NCBI RefSeq assembly: GCF_041270065.1
Contig: NZ_CP065958.1
Location: 620,001-684,000 of the forward strand
Length of the DNA: 64,000 bases
Origin: Streptomyces fradiae
Lineage (GTDB): Bacteria > Actinomycetota > Actinomycetes > Streptomycetales > Streptomycetaceae
Reading direction: 5' to 3'
The notes beneath the pieces were generated by a model. The model was not told the DNA's origin. It saw only the letters and a list, made by a program, of their open reading frames with translations, and did no database searches. The translations under genes and the position numbers were made by a program. The stretch's first letter is position 1; every line of letters begins with the position of its first letter. Shown in pieces: positions 41,464 to 51,288 of this stretch.

Positions 41464-43104
41464 TCAGGCGGTACGGGCGGCGCGCCGGGCGCGCACCGAG
41501 CGGGTCACCGACCAGCCGAGACCGGCCACGGCGACCGCGACGAGCAACGCCTCGGGCAGGGTGCCCATCCGGGTCGCCGGGGTCAGCGAGGAGCGCAGCG
41601 GCACCTTCTCGACGAGGACGTCCGGGGTGAACATCGCCGTCTTCGCGACGATGGTGCCGTCGGGCCGGATGATCGCGCTGACGCCGCTGGTGACCGGGAC
41701 GACCACGCTGCGGCTGTGCTCGACGGCGCGCACCCGGGACATGGCGAGCTGCTGGTAGGTCATCTCGCTGCGCCCGAAGGTGGCGTTGTTGCTGGGCACG
41801 GTGATCAGCTGGGCGCCATGGGTCACGGTGTCCCGGACCGCCCAGTCGAAGGCCGCCTCGTAACAGGTGGCGAGGCCCACCTTCGTACCGGCCAGGTCGA
41901 AGACGCCCACCTTGCCGCCCGGCCCGAAGTCGCGGCGCACCCGGTCGACGTCGCTGCTGAAGAGGCGGACGAAGGAACGCATCGGGATGTACTCGCCGAA
42001 GGGCTGCACGTGTCGCTTGTCGTACTCGGCGACCGGGCCCTTGCCGGGGTTCCACTGGATGAGGGTGTTGCGCAGCTTGCCGGTCTCGGGGGCGATGACG
42101 GCGCCGATCACGGTCGGCGCGTTCACCTCCAGGACCGCCTCGTCGATCACCTGGTAGGCGTCGGCGTTGGCGTACGGGTCGATGTCGGAGGAGTTCTCCG
42201 GCCACAGCACGAAGTCGGGCTGCGGCTCCTTGCCGGCCTTCACGGCGGCGGCGAGCTCGCGGGTGCGGTTGGCGTGATTGTCGAGGACGGCGCGCCGCTG
42301 GGAGTTGAAGTCCAGGCCGAGGCGGGGCACGTTGCCCTGCACGGCGGCGACGGTGGCGGTGCCGTCCTCCGGGGCGTCGGACACCAGCGGGAGCGCCGCG
42401 AGCGCGCCGGTGACCGGCACCAGGACGGCGAGCGCGGCGGCGAGCAGCGGCCCGCGCGCGGGCGCCGGGGCGGGAGCGGCGTCCTGCTCGTCGGTTCGGG
42501 TACGGGTCGCGGCGCGCCGGGCGAGGACCAGGCGCAGCACCTCGTACAGGCCGAAGCCGCACAGGGCGACGGCGAAGCCGAGCACCGGGGTGCCGCCGAC
42601 GGCGGCGAGCGGCAGGAAGACACCGTCCGCCTGGCCGAAGGCGATCTTGCCCCAGGGGAAGCCGCCGAACGGCACGCGCGCGCGTGCCGCCTCCCCGAGC
42701 ACCCACACGGCGGCGGCGAACACGGGCCAGGCGGGCAGCCGGGAGACCACGGCGATGCCGAGGCCGACGGCTCCGACGAACAGGGCCGACACCGCGGCGA
42801 GGGCGACCCACGGCAGGGGCCCGACCTCCTCGCCGGTCCACACGAGCAGCGGCAGCAGGAAGCCGAGCCCGGCCAGATAGCCGAGACCGAACCCGGCCCG
42901 CGGCCGGCGGCCCCGCAGCGTCCAGCCGAGCAGCGCGAACGCGGGCAGCGCGAGCCACCACAGGGGCCGGGGCGGGAAGCTCAGGAAGAGCATCAGCCCG
43001 GCCACGACGGCCGCGCCGGGCCGCAGCAGCCGCCGCAGACCGCGGGCCCCCTCCGGGGCGGGGGTGGACTCGGGCGCGTCGGCGGGTGCGATGGCGGTGC
43101 TCAC
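41464..43104 (-). CDS. lnt: Apolipoprotein N-acyltransferase
   Basis: A 546-residue Lnt. The N-terminal half has about six TM helices (GAAVVAGLMLFLSFPPRPLW start, PWVALAAVSALFVGAVGLGI). The C-terminal nitrilase domain (about 230-500) holds the Glu in LWPENSSDIDPY, Lys in YDKRHVQPFGEYIPM and Cys in GLATCYEAAFDW. It adds the third acyl chain to lipoproteins at the membrane. Streptomyces often encode two Lnt homologues, so this may not be the only one. The GTG start has no strong ribosome site. Confidence 0.9.
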   Translation of the reverse strand: MSTAIAPADAPESTPAPEGARGLRRLLRPGAAVVAGLMLFLSFPPRPLWWLALPAFALLGWTLRGRRPRAGFGLGYLAGLGFLLPLLVWTGEEVGPLPWVALAAVSALFVGAVGLGIAVVSRLPAWPVFAAAVWVLGEAARARVPFGGFPWGKIAFGQADGVFLPLAAVGGTPVLGFAVALCGFGLYEVLRLVLARRAATRTRTDEQDAAPAPAPARGPLLAAALAVLVPVTGALAALPLVSDAPEDGTATVAAVQGNVPRLGLDFNSQRRAVLDNHANRTRELAAAVKAGKEPQPDFVLWPENSSDIDPYANADAYQVIDEAVLEVNAPTVIGAVIAPETGKLRNTLIQWNPGKGPVAEYDKRHVQPFGEYIPMRSFVRLFSSDVDRVRRDFGPGGKVGVFDLAGTKVGLATCYEAAFDWAVRDTVTHGAQLITVPSNNATFGRSEMTYQQLAMSRVRAVEHSRSVVVPVTSGVSAIIRPDGTIVAKTAMFTPDVLVEKVPLRSSLTPATRMGTLPEALLVAVAVAGLGWSVTRSVRARRAARTA

Positions 43105-43339
43105 GTGCCGGAGTCTACGGCGCGAAGCGCCCTCACCAGGAGCGCGGCCCACCCCACGCGCCCCGCCGGGCCGCGACCGGCGGCGGTACGGGACGGAGAC
43201 GGCGTACGGGCCCCGGGCTCGGGCCAGCGCCCGTCGCACGGCGGGTACGGCGGCGGTACGGGGCCGGTACCCCGTACGGCCCGGTCGGCACCCGGCAACG
43301 GGTCGCCCGGCCGGCCCTGCCCGCCCCGCACCCGCCCGC

Positions 43340-43915
43340 TCAGGCCCCCGCCGGGCCCGTCGGTGCCGTCGGGGTCGGCGGGGAGGTGCGGTGGAGGAGG
43401 GTGCGGATGGCGCGGACGGCGGATTCGGCGTCGTCGACCGTGACGGTGAAGGTGCGGCCGTCGCCGAGGCGCAGGACCAGGCCCTCGCCGCGGCGGACGA
43501 CGACGGCGGTGCCCTTCTCGGGGCGCCAGCGGTAGCCCCAGCCGCCCCACTGGCGCGGGGTGACGGAGGGGGCGAAGTCGGCGCCGACCACGTGGGAGAG
43601 GGGGATGCGGCGGCGCGGGACGCCGATGTGGCCGCAGCGCACCTCCATCGCCCGGTGGTCGACCCGGACGGCGACGTGGACGAAGGCGAGGGTGCCGAAG
43701 AGGACGAGAAGGCCGGCGGCGATGCAGCCGATGACGGCCATCAGGAGCGGGGCGTCGCCCGATGCCCAGGGCGACTGGACCGCGAGCAGCACGCCGAGCG
43801 CGAGGCAGGCGCCCCCGCCGACGGCCGGCAGCCATTGCAGCCGGTTGGTCGCGCGACCGGTCCAGACCGGGGGTGCGGGTCCCTCGGGACCCGGGTTCTG
43901 GGAGTGGTCCCTCAT
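43340..43915 (-). CDS. PH-like membrane protein
   Basis: A 191-residue protein with two TM helices near residues 31-48 and 58-80 (LLMAVIGCIAAGLLVLFGTL), then a PH-like beta domain (VRVDHRAMEVRCGHIGVPRR, IPLSHVVGADFAPSV, GYRWRPEKGTAVVVRRGEGL). This matches the DUF3093/bacterial PH-type small membrane proteins of Streptomyces. Function is unknown, possibly membrane lipid or envelope stress. No operon partner is clear. Confidence 0.7.
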   Translation of the reverse strand: MRDHSQNPGPEGPAPPVWTGRATNRLQWLPAVGGGACLALGVLLAVQSPWASGDAPLLMAVIGCIAAGLLVLFGTLAFVHVAVRVDHRAMEVRCGHIGVPRRRIPLSHVVGADFAPSVTPRQWGGWGYRWRPEKGTAVVVRRGEGLVLRLGDGRTFTVTVDDAESAVRAIRTLLHRTSPPTPTAPTGPAGA

Positions 43916-43974
43916 GGTGACAGCCTACGCACGTTCCGCAGTCGCGGCGCCTCGGCGGAGCCGTCCGGACACGT

Positions 43975-44763
43975 TCAGTGCGCGACGGCCGCCGCCGCGA
44001 GGACGCGACCCTGCGCGTAGGCGAGCGCGGCCGGGGTGAGCGCGCCCGGCCGGCCGCTGTGCAGCACGGTCAGGCCGCCCGTGGGGGCCGCCGCGGGGTC
44101 GGCCTCGGCGCCGATCCGCCGCAGCGCCTGTGCGGCGACTGCCCCGGCGGAGCCGTGGAAAACGAGCTCCGGCTGCCCCTCGGCCCGCGGCAGGGCCGCC
44201 CGGATCTGCTCCTCGACGAGCTCGTAGTGGGTGCAGCCGAGGACGAGGGCCCGCACGTCCGGGGGCGTCAGCGCGGCCGCCGCGGCGACGGCCCGGCGTA
44301 CCGCATCGGCGTCGTCGTGCTCGACGGCGTCGGCGAGACCGGGGCAGGGCACCTCGGTGACGTGCGCGCCGCCGGCGAACTCCTGGATCAGTCCGCGCTG
44401 GTACGGGCTGCCGGTGGTGGCGGGGGTGGCCCAGATGGCCACCTTGCCGCCGTCGACCGCTGCGGGCTTGATCGCGGGCACGGTGCCGATCACCGGGATA
44501 CGGGGCTCGAGCGCGGCCCGCAGGGCGGGCAGGGCGTGCACGGTGGCGGTGTTGCAGCCGACGATCAGGGCGTCGGGCTCGTGCGCGGCGGCGGCCCGGG
44601 CGACGGCGAGGGCGAGCTCGGTGATCTCCTCGGGGGTGTGCGGGCCCCAGGGCATGCCGTCGGGGTCGGAGGACAGCACCAGGTCCGCGTCGGGCCGCAT
44701 GCGGCGGACCGCCGCCGCTGCCGGGAGCAGGCCGATTCCGGAGTCCATCAGTGCGATCTTCAC
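43975..44763 (-). CDS. Aspartate/glutamate racemase family protein
   Basis: A 262-residue member of the Asp/Glu racemase superfamily. Two catalytic cysteines are visible: VGCNTATVHALP and LGCTHYELVEEQ. The N-terminal MDSGIGLLPAAAAVRRM and DPDGMPWGPHTPEEI agree with glutamate racemase. It could supply D-glutamate for peptidoglycan, but Streptomyces normally carry MurI in another locus, so this may be a paralogue with a different substrate. GTG at 44763 starts it, divergent from the glycosyltransferase with 58 bases between. Confidence 0.84.
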   Translation of the reverse strand: MKIALMDSGIGLLPAAAAVRRMRPDADLVLSSDPDGMPWGPHTPEEITELALAVARAAAAHEPDALIVGCNTATVHALPALRAALEPRIPVIGTVPAIKPAAVDGGKVAIWATPATTGSPYQRGLIQEFAGGAHVTEVPCPGLADAVEHDDADAVRRAVAAAAALTPPDVRALVLGCTHYELVEEQIRAALPRAEGQPELVFHGSAGAVAAQALRRIGAEADPAAAPTGGLTVLHSGRPGALTPAALAYAQGRVLAAAAVAH

Positions 44764-44821
44764 CCGGTCACCCTAGCCGACCACCCTTGATTCCCCGGCG
44801 ATCTGGGGCAGACTGCGGCGA

Positions 44822-45997
44822 ATGAGCCCGCTTGCGTGGATCGCGATCGCCGCTCTGGCCGTCTGGGCGTGGCTGCTCCTGGGCCAGGGCTTCTTCTGGC
44901 GCACCGACCAGCGGCTGCCCGCGCCCGTAGGGGCCCCGGCGCGGTGGCCGGGGGTCGTGGTGGTGGTGCCGGCCCGGGACGAGGCCGAGGTGCTGCCGCT
45001 GAGCCTGCCGTCGCTGCTCGCCCAGGACTATCCGGGGCGGGCCGAGGTGATCCTGGTGGACGACGGCAGCTCGGACGGCACCGGGCGGCTCGCCGCCGAG
45101 CTGGCCGCCTGCCACGGCGGGCTGCCGCTGACGGTGGTCTCGCCGGGCGAACCGGAGCCGGGCTGGACGGGCAAGCTGTGGGCGCTGCGGCACGGCATGG
45201 CGCTGGCACGCACGCGTGGACCCGAATTCCTGCTCCTTACGGACGCGGACATCGCGCACGAGCCGGACAGCCTCCGGCTTCTGGTGGAGGCGGCGACCGG
45301 GCACCGGCTCGACCTGGTGTCGCAGATGGCGCGGCTGCGGGTGGCGAGCGGCTGGGAGCGGCTGGTCGTGCCGGCCTTCGTCTACTTCTTCTGCCAGCTC
45401 TATCCCTTCCGCTGGATCAACCGGCGCCGGCCGCTGGCGACGGCGGCGGCCGGCGGCTGTGTGCTGCTGCGGGCGGAGACGGCGGAGCGGGCCGGGGTGC
45501 CGACGGCGATCCGGCAGGCGGTGATCGACGACGTGTCGCTGGCCCGGGCGGTGCGCCGGGCGGGCGGCCGGGTGTGGCTGGGGCTCGCCGAGCGGGTGGA
45601 CAGCATCCGTCCGTATCCGCGGCTCGCCGATCTGTGGCGGATGGTGTCGCGCAGCGCCTATGCCCAGCTGCGGCACAACCCGCTGCTGCTCGCGGGGACG
45701 GTCGCGGGTCTGGCCCTGGTCTATCTGGCGCCGCCGGGCACGCTGGTCGCCGGGCTGCTCTCCGGGGACGCCGCGGCGGCCTGGGCGGGCGGGCTCGCGT
45801 GGGCGGTGATGGCGGGCACGTATCTGCCGATGCTCCGCTACTACCGGCAGCCGCCGTGGCTCGCGCCGCTGCTCCCCTTCACCGCGCTGCTCTATCTGCT
45901 GATGACGGTGGACTCGGCCGTCCAGCACTACCGGGGCCGGGGCGCCGCGTGGAAGGGACGCACCTACGCGCGCCCCGAGGCGGCCCCGGACCGCTGA
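44822..45997 (+). CDS. HpnB-like hopanoid-type glycosyltransferase
   Basis: A 391-residue family 2 glycosyltransferase. It has an N-terminal TM helix (LAWIAIAALAVWAWLLLGQG), the nucleotide-binding VVVVVPARDEAEVLPLSLPS, DxD-like LLLTDADIAHEPDS, and the catalytic HpnB-type VIDDVSLARAVRRAGGRVWL with SIRPYPRLADLWRMVSR. Three C-terminal TM helices follow (LLLAGTVAGLALVYLAPPGT). HpnB is found in hopanoid gene sets, where its substrate is uncertain. No squalene-hopene cyclase or other hpn gene is nearby. The gene may act in another polyprenyl or lipid glycan pathway. Confidence 0.82.
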   Translation: MSPLAWIAIAALAVWAWLLLGQGFFWRTDQRLPAPVGAPARWPGVVVVVPARDEAEVLPLSLPSLLAQDYPGRAEVILVDDGSSDGTGRLAAELAACHGGLPLTVVSPGEPEPGWTGKLWALRHGMALARTRGPEFLLLTDADIAHEPDSLRLLVEAATGHRLDLVSQMARLRVASGWERLVVPAFVYFFCQLYPFRWINRRRPLATAAAGGCVLLRAETAERAGVPTAIRQAVIDDVSLARAVRRAGGRVWLGLAERVDSIRPYPRLADLWRMVSRSAYAQLRHNPLLLAGTVAGLALVYLAPPGTLVAGLLSGDAAAAWAGGLAWAVMAGTYLPMLRYYRQPPWLAPLLPFTALLYLLMTVDSAVQHYRGRGAAWKGRTYARPEAAPDR

Positions 45998-46435
45998 CCC
46001 TTCCCGGGCACACCCGGCCCCCAGGGGGAATCACTGCCCCATGCACATAAACGAGCGGGTGAACTCCGCACCGCCGCCCGCCTTTTCCGACACGCGCAGC
46101 GACGACACGGTGACGGGTTCACGACATTCCCCTCCCCGGAGTTACCTCCGGAGTTACCGAACACCCCGCCAATTCCGCGCGCCGGACATGTAGCTTCCGT
46201 GAACTTCCGGCGCCGCACACGTCAGGATTCCTTGACGCGCACACCGGAACGAGAGCCCCCACTACCCTTCCCGACCCGCGGGTAACCCCTCCCCATCTCG
46301 GGTTTTTCAGGATCTTGGACGCGCCGGGCGACCGTTTTTGCCAGGTTCGCTCACATTGCCGATCGGTGGTCTCAACGAACCCGTCAAACAACCCGCTTAT
46401 CGGGCTCCCCATCCAGCACATCGTGGGCTTAACTT
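45998..46435. other. 438-base intergenic region
   Basis: No gene is seen. The region is less GC-rich than its surroundings, with TTTTT at about 46302-46306 and 46335-46339. A 12-base direct repeat (CCGGAGTTACC at 46136-46146 and 46148-46158) and a perfect palindrome ACCCGCGGGT at 46274-46283 are present. It should hold the promoter of the proline-rich gene at 46436 and perhaps operator sites for a tandem-binding regulator. Confidence 0.5.
46135..46158. repeat. Tandem direct repeat CCGGAGTTACC
   Basis: Two near-identical copies of a 12-base unit lie end to end, each with GTTACC (46141-46146 and 46153-46158). They sit 280 bases upstream of the proline-rich gene. Tandem half-sites of this kind suit a dimeric response regulator. 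The regulator is not known. Confidence 0.5.
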
Positions 46436-46984
46436 ATGGCCATGACCTCCCCGCGCTCCACCTACGGAGGCGGTTACTACACCGCGCCGTCGTTCCCCGA
46501 CACCCCGATCTACGACTCCCTCGTCGCAGAACGGGGCACGCCTCAGATCGCCCCGATCCGAGTGCCCTCCGCGTACGACACCGGCCACGGCTACGCCGGC
46601 GGCGGCAGCTATCTGCCGGCGCTGCCCGCGGCCCTGCCCGCCCTCCCGGCGGCGCCCTCCCCGCAGCCCCCCGCCCCGGCCTACGGCCATGGTCACGGCC
46701 ACGCCGGCGGCTACGGCTACCCGCAGCCCGCGCAGCACATGGCGCCCGCCCCGGCCACCCAGCTGATGGCCCCGGTGCCGCTGCAGGCCGCGCCCACCCC
46801 CTACATCCCGCAGCAGCCCGCCGCCCCGCGCGGCTACCCGGGCCCCCAGGCGCCGCAGCAGCCGCGCCCGATGGCCGGCGGGTACGAGGCGATGCGCCCG
46901 GCGGCGCCGCGCCCCGCGCCGGCACCCGCCCCCGCGCCGTACGACGACCCGTACAACCGCCCCTACCAGGGCCGCGGGTACTGA
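46436..46984 (+). CDS. Proline/glycine-rich conserved protein (DUF6643-like)
   Basis: A 182-residue low-complexity protein. The conserved part is residues 15-50, FPDTPIYDSLVAERGTPQIA and PIRVPSAYDTG. The rest is Pro/Ala/Gln-rich with histidine-glycine repeats (HGHGHAGGYGY) and ends DDPYNRPYQGRGY. It matches, from memory, the Streptomyces family DUF6643. No TM or signal is present. The rich promoter region suggests regulated, possibly developmental expression. Function unknown. ATG at 46436 is used, with a second ATG two codons later. Confidence 0.72.
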   Translation: MAMTSPRSTYGGGYYTAPSFPDTPIYDSLVAERGTPQIAPIRVPSAYDTGHGYAGGGSYLPALPAALPALPAAPSPQPPAPAYGHGHGHAGGYGYPQPAQHMAPAPATQLMAPVPLQAAPTPYIPQQPAAPRGYPGPQAPQQPRPMAGGYEAMRPAAPRPAPAPAPAPYDDPYNRPYQGRGY

Positions 46985-47021
46985 CCTCCGGACCCGGCGG
47001 AGCGACTGGCAGGATGAGGGC

Positions 47022-47867
47022 ATGCCGAATCCTGTCTTGCGCTCCGTCCATGTCCACCCGGTCAAGGCACTGCGCGGGTTCGCCCCCGCGGAAGCGGAGG
47101 TCCAGCCATGGGGACTGGCCGGTGACCGCCGCTGGGCCACGGTGGACACCGCGGGGAAGGTCGTGACCCAACGCCAGCACGCACGGCTGGCGTTGGCCTC
47201 CGCCGAACTGCTGCCCGACGGCTCCGTCACCCTCTCCGGACCCGGCCTCGAGCCGCTGACCGTACGCGTACCGGCGCCGGTGGAGACGGCCGACGACGAG
47301 ACCGGGACGATCCCGGTGGACGTCTTCGGCACCACGGTCCGGGGCGTGCCGGCCGATCCGGCCGCCGACGCCTGGTTCACCGCCTATCTGGACAGCCCGG
47401 TGCGGCTCGTCCACATGGACGACCCGGCCCGCCGCCGGCCCGTCGACCCCGACTTCGCGCTGCCCGGCGAGACCGTCAGCTTCGCCGACGGCTATCCGCT
47501 CCTGGTCACCACCACCTCCTCCCTCGACGCACTCAACTCCCTGATCGCACAGGGCGATCACGCCGACGAGGGCCCGCTGCCGATGAACCGGTTCCGGCCG
47601 AACCTGGTCGTCGACGGCACCGCGCCCTGGGCCGAGGACGGCTGGCGGCGCATCGCCGTCGGCGACGTCGTCTTCCGGGTCGCCCGCGACTGCGCCCGCT
47701 GCGTCGTGACCACCACCGACCAGGGCACCGGCGAGCGCGGCAAGGAGCCGCTGCGCACCCTGGCCCGGCACCGCGCGCAGGGCAACCGGCTGCTCTTCGG
47801 ACAGAACCTGGTGCCCGAGCACCGGGGCGTGGTCCGGGTCGGCGACCCGGTCAAGATCCTCGACTGA
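47022..47867 (+). CDS. MOSC-domain protein
   Basis: A 281-residue protein with an N-terminal MOSC_N beta-barrel (SVHVHPVKALRGFAPAEAEV, GLAGDRRWATVD) and a MOSC domain (about 130-280). It has ALNSLI, RFRPNLVVDGTAPWAEDGWR and the cysteine pair in ARDCARCVVTTTDQGTGERG. MOSC proteins act in molybdenum-cofactor sulfuration or N-hydroxy reductase chemistry (mARC-like). The cysteine of the RFRPNLVV...C motif is conserved. The gene starts 37 bases after the DUF6643-like gene. No other molybdenum gene is nearby. Confidence 0.87.
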   Translation: MPNPVLRSVHVHPVKALRGFAPAEAEVQPWGLAGDRRWATVDTAGKVVTQRQHARLALASAELLPDGSVTLSGPGLEPLTVRVPAPVETADDETGTIPVDVFGTTVRGVPADPAADAWFTAYLDSPVRLVHMDDPARRRPVDPDFALPGETVSFADGYPLLVTTTSSLDALNSLIAQGDHADEGPLPMNRFRPNLVVDGTAPWAEDGWRRIAVGDVVFRVARDCARCVVTTTDQGTGERGKEPLRTLARHRAQGNRLLFGQNLVPEHRGVVRVGDPVKILD

Positions 47868-48038
47868 CCCCCGCCACCTGCGGCACCTCCGCCACCCCCG
47901 CGGCCGGCGTCCACTCCCGCATCGGCCGAAATTCCTCCCGAGAGGCGCGGAACCCACCCCGGGGGGACACTCGTTGGAAGAGCGGCAACCGCCGAGTGGC
48001 CCTTCGCGGGCGGCCGACGAGACGAGGGGGTGCGGAGC

Positions 48039-48659
48039 GTGCGTGCAGCCACGGGGCTCTGGCGCTGGCGGCACAATCCGCTGCGCCGGACCACCGACCT
48101 GGTCGAGGCCTGGGTCGCGGTCATGGCCGCGTTCCTGCTCTTCCTCGCCGTGCCGGCGGCCGGCTGGGCCGCCGGGGTCTCCGCCAACACCTCGCTGCAG
48201 CACTCCGTACGCCTCCAGCAGCAGGAACGGGTGCCGACCGTGGCCCAGGTGGTGCGCACCGCCGACACCCCCGCCGAGGCCGAATCCGCGGCCGACCGGA
48301 ACGCGGATCCGGGTGCCGAGGAGCCGCTGCGGCCCGCCGTGGTGGCGCGCTGGACGGCGCCCGACGGCAGCGCGCGCACCGGGACGGTGACCACGTCACG
48401 GGACCACGCGCACGCGGGCGCCGTCTTCCCGCTGTGGACGGACCGCACGGGCCGGGCGGTCACCCCGCCGATGCACCCGGACACCGCCCGCGCGCACGCG
48501 CTGATCGCCGGACTGACGGTGGCGCTGCTCTCCGCCTTCCTGGTCGAGTCCGCCCGGCGCCTCGTCGTACACCGGCTGATGCGGCGGCGGTACGCGCGTC
48601 TCGACCGCGCCTGGGCCCAGGTCGGTCCGGACTGGGGGCGTACCGGGACGGGCAGCTGA
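48039..48659 (+). CDS. Rv1733c-family membrane protein
   Basis: A 206-residue protein with two TM helices at about 27-48 ([20 protein letters not shown]) and 150-170 ([17 protein letters not shown]), and an extracytoplasmic segment between. This is the arrangement of mycobacterial Rv1733c and its Streptomyces relatives, with N-terminal [17 protein letters not shown]. Function unknown; the mycobacterial member is a dormancy-induced antigen. GTG at 48039 fits a GAGGGG ribosome site eight bases upstream. GTG at 48030 is an alternative. Confidence 0.8.
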   Translation: MRAATGLWRWRHNPLRRTTDLVEAWVAVMAAFLLFLAVPAAGWAAGVSANTSLQHSVRLQQQERVPTVAQVVRTADTPAEAESAADRNADPGAEEPLRPAVVARWTAPDGSARTGTVTTSRDHAHAGAVFPLWTDRTGRAVTPPMHPDTARAHALIAGLTVALLSAFLVESARRLVVHRLMRRRYARLDRAWAQVGPDWGRTGTGS

Positions 48660-48780
48660 CCCGGCGACGGAACCCGGTGACGGGGAGCCGGGCGACCCGT
48701 CAACCCGGCGGCTCCGCGCGCGCTACGGTGGGGCATCGGATCCCGGCCCCGGTCTTCGCACCGGCCCGCTCCGGCAGTCC

Positions 48781-48830
48781 GAGCAGCAGAGCAGAACAGC
48801 AGCGCAGCAGAGCAGCAGAGCAGCAGGCAC
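48781..48830 (+). repeat. AGC/CAG-rich repeat in the leader of the beta-helix gene
   Basis: The 50-base stretch consists almost only of repeats of GCAGCAGA/GCAGAGCA (purine-rich on the plus strand). It ends about 40 bases before the ATG at 48868. It probably lies in the 5' leader. No coding frame runs through it. It could affect RNA folding or be a slippage-prone tract. Confidence 0.65.
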
Positions 48831-48867
48831 AGCGTCGACGCACACGAGGTGGGGGCAGAGCACACCC

Positions 48868-51288
48868 ATGGCACAGGGCACGGTCCAGGTGACGCACACC
48901 GGTACGTCGCGGTGGCGGCGCCGCACGGGCGAGTATCCCTCCCTCGCCGCCGCCCTGGAGGCCGCGGGCGACGGGGACGTCCTCACCGTGGCCCCGGGCA
49001 CCTACCGGGAGAACCTCGTCATCCGGCGGGCCGTCACCCTCCGCGGCGGCGACGGGTCGGTCGGCTCGGTGCGGATCGCGCCCGCCGACGGCGTGCCGCT
49101 GACCGTACGGGCCTCGGCCACGCTCCAGGAGCTGCACATCGAGGGGCAGGACGCGGCGGCGCCGGCGCTGCTCGTCGAGGACGGCACGCCCGAGCTGCTC
49201 GACCTGCGGATCGTGACCAGGTCGGCGGCCGGTCTGGAGGTGCGGGGCGCGGCCCGGCCGACGGTGCGGCGCTGCACCGTCGACAATCCGGCCGGGGTCG
49301 GGCTCGCCGTACTCGACGGCGCGGGCGGGGTGTTCGAGGAGTGCGAGATCGTCTCCGCCGGGCAGTCGGGGGTCTCGGTGCGCGGCGGCGGGCATCCGCG
49401 GCTCGAGCGCTGCCGGGTGCACCACGCCTCGGGCGCCGGGATCGCGGTGACCGGGGAGGGCAGCGGTCTGGAGGGCATCGGCTGCGAGGTGTACGAGATC
49501 AAGGGCGCCGGGCTGCAGATCGCGTCCCGGGCGACCGCGCACCTCACGGACTCGACGGTGCACCGGACCTCGGCCGACGGCATCACCCTGGACACCGACG
49601 CCGTACTGACGCTGTCCGACTGCGACATCCACGACGTGCCGGAGAACGCGGTGGACCTGCGGTCCCGTTCGGTCCTGACGCTGACCCGGTCCACGGTGCG
49701 GCGGTTCGGGCGCAACGGGCTCTCGGTGTGGGACCCGGGGACCCGGGTGGACGCCAACCAGTGCGAGATCCACGACAGTACGGGCGACTATCCGGCGGTG
49801 TGGGTGAGCGACGGCGCCACGGCCGTGCTGGACTCCTGCCGGGTGCACGACGTGCCGGACGCGCTGTTCGTCCTCGACCGGGGCTCGCGCGCGGACGTCG
49901 TCGACAGCGATCTGTCGCAGGTGCGGAACACCGCCGTGTCGGTGAGCGACGGGGCCACGGCGCAGCTGGACGACTGCCGGATCCGGGAGGCGTCCACGGG
50001 CGCCTGGTTCCGGGACCACGGCAGCGGCGGCACGCTCGGCGGCTGCACCATCGACGCGGTGCAGACCGGGGTCATCGTCACCAAGGGCGCGGACCCGACG
50101 ATCGAGCGGTGCACGGTCACCTCGCCCGCCGAGGCCGGTTTCTACGTGTCGGCGGAGGGCCGCGGCTCCTTCCTGGGCTGCCGGGTGACCGGCAGCGGCG
50201 GTTACGGCTTCCATGTGATGGACGGCTGCCGTACGACGCTGCGCAAGTGCCGTACGGAGCGCTGCTCGCGCGGGGGTTACGAGTTCCCCGAGGAGGGCCC
50301 GGTCGCGGAGGACTGCACCAGCGACGAGAGCCAGGTGCGCACCCCGGCGGCGCCGGAGCCCGGCGGGGTGCTCACCGCCATCCGGTCGACGGGCGGGCTG
50401 CTCGGCACGGTGCCCGCGCCGCGCTCCCCCGCCGTGGCGCCGGCCCAGGCACCGGCCGTCCCGGAGGCGGCGGCCTCGCGGTCCTCGCAGGAGGTGCTCG
50501 GCCAGCTGGACGCGCTGGTGGGTCTGGAGAGCGTCAAGCACGAGGTGCGGACGCTGACCAACATGATCGAGGTGGGGCGGCGGCGGCAGGAGGCGGGGCT
50601 CAAGGCCGTGTCCGCGCGCCGCCATCTGGTCTTCACCGGCAACCCGGGCACCGGCAAGACGACGGTGGCGCGGCTCTACGGCGAGGTGCTCGCCGCGCTC
50701 GGGGTGCTGGAGCGGGGCCACCTGGTCGAGGTGTCCCGGGTCGACCTGGTGGGCGAGCACATCGGCTCGACGGCGATCCGCACCCAGGAGGCCTTCGACC
50801 GGGCCCGCGGCGGCGTGCTGTTCGTGGACGAGGCGTACGCGCTCGCGCCGGAGGACTCGGGGCGGGACTTCGGGCGCGAGGCGATCGACACGCTGGTGAA
50901 GCTGATGGAGGACCACCGGGACGCGGTGGTGGTGATCGTCGCCGGCTACACGGCGGAGATGGAGCGCTTCCTCACCGTCAACCCCGGTGTGGCCTCGCGT
51001 TTCTCACGGACCATCAGCTTCTCCGACTACGTTCCGCAGGAGCTGCTGCGGATCGTGGAGCAGCAGGCCGAGGACCACGAGTACCGGCTCGCGGAGGGGA
51101 GCGGCGAGGCCCTGGAGAAGTATTTCGCCGAGCTGCCCAAGGGCCCCACCTTCGGCAACGGGCGCACCGCGCGCCAGACCTTCGAGGCGATGGTGGAGCG
51201 GCACGCGGGCCGGGTCGCCGCGCTCGCGGAGCCGAGCACGGACGACCTGACCCTGCTCTATCCCGAGGATCTTCCCGAACTCCCCTGA
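48868..51288 (+). CDS. Right-handed beta-helix protein fused to AAA+ ATPase
   Basis: An 806-residue fusion. Residues 30-490 form right-handed parallel beta-helix coils, each with short DC.I/CRVH-type steps ([40 protein letters not shown]). A linker precedes the AAA+ module of the CbbX/EccA/SpoVK type from about residue 545: Walker [10 protein letters not shown] near 590, Walker [12 protein letters not shown] near 650, and sensor region [20 protein letters not shown]. The AAA+ part likely remodels a partner that binds the helix face. The start is ATG 48868 behind a GGTGGGGG site. It overlaps the convergent hydrolase gene by 31 bases. Confidence 0.86.
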   Translation: MAQGTVQVTHTGTSRWRRRTGEYPSLAAALEAAGDGDVLTVAPGTYRENLVIRRAVTLRGGDGSVGSVRIAPADGVPLTVRASATLQELHIEGQDAAAPALLVEDGTPELLDLRIVTRSAAGLEVRGAARPTVRRCTVDNPAGVGLAVLDGAGGVFEECEIVSAGQSGVSVRGGGHPRLERCRVHHASGAGIAVTGEGSGLEGIGCEVYEIKGAGLQIASRATAHLTDSTVHRTSADGITLDTDAVLTLSDCDIHDVPENAVDLRSRSVLTLTRSTVRRFGRNGLSVWDPGTRVDANQCEIHDSTGDYPAVWVSDGATAVLDSCRVHDVPDALFVLDRGSRADVVDSDLSQVRNTAVSVSDGATAQLDDCRIREASTGAWFRDHGSGGTLGGCTIDAVQTGVIVTKGADPTIERCTVTSPAEAGFYVSAEGRGSFLGCRVTGSGGYGFHVMDGCRTTLRKCRTERCSRGGYEFPEEGPVAEDCTSDESQVRTPAAPEPGGVLTAIRSTGGLLGTVPAPRSPAVAPAQAPAVPEAAASRSSQEVLGQLDALVGLESVKHEVRTLTNMIEVGRRRQEAGLKAVSARRHLVFTGNPGTGKTTVARLYGEVLAALGVLERGHLVEVSRVDLVGEHIGSTAIRTQEAFDRARGGVLFVDEAYALAPEDSGRDFGREAIDTLVKLMEDHRDAVVVIVAGYTAEMERFLTVNPGVASRFSRTISFSDYVPQELLRIVEQQAEDHEYRLAEGSGEALEKYFAELPKGPTFGNGRTARQTFEAMVERHAGRVAALAEPSTDDLTLLYPEDLPELP

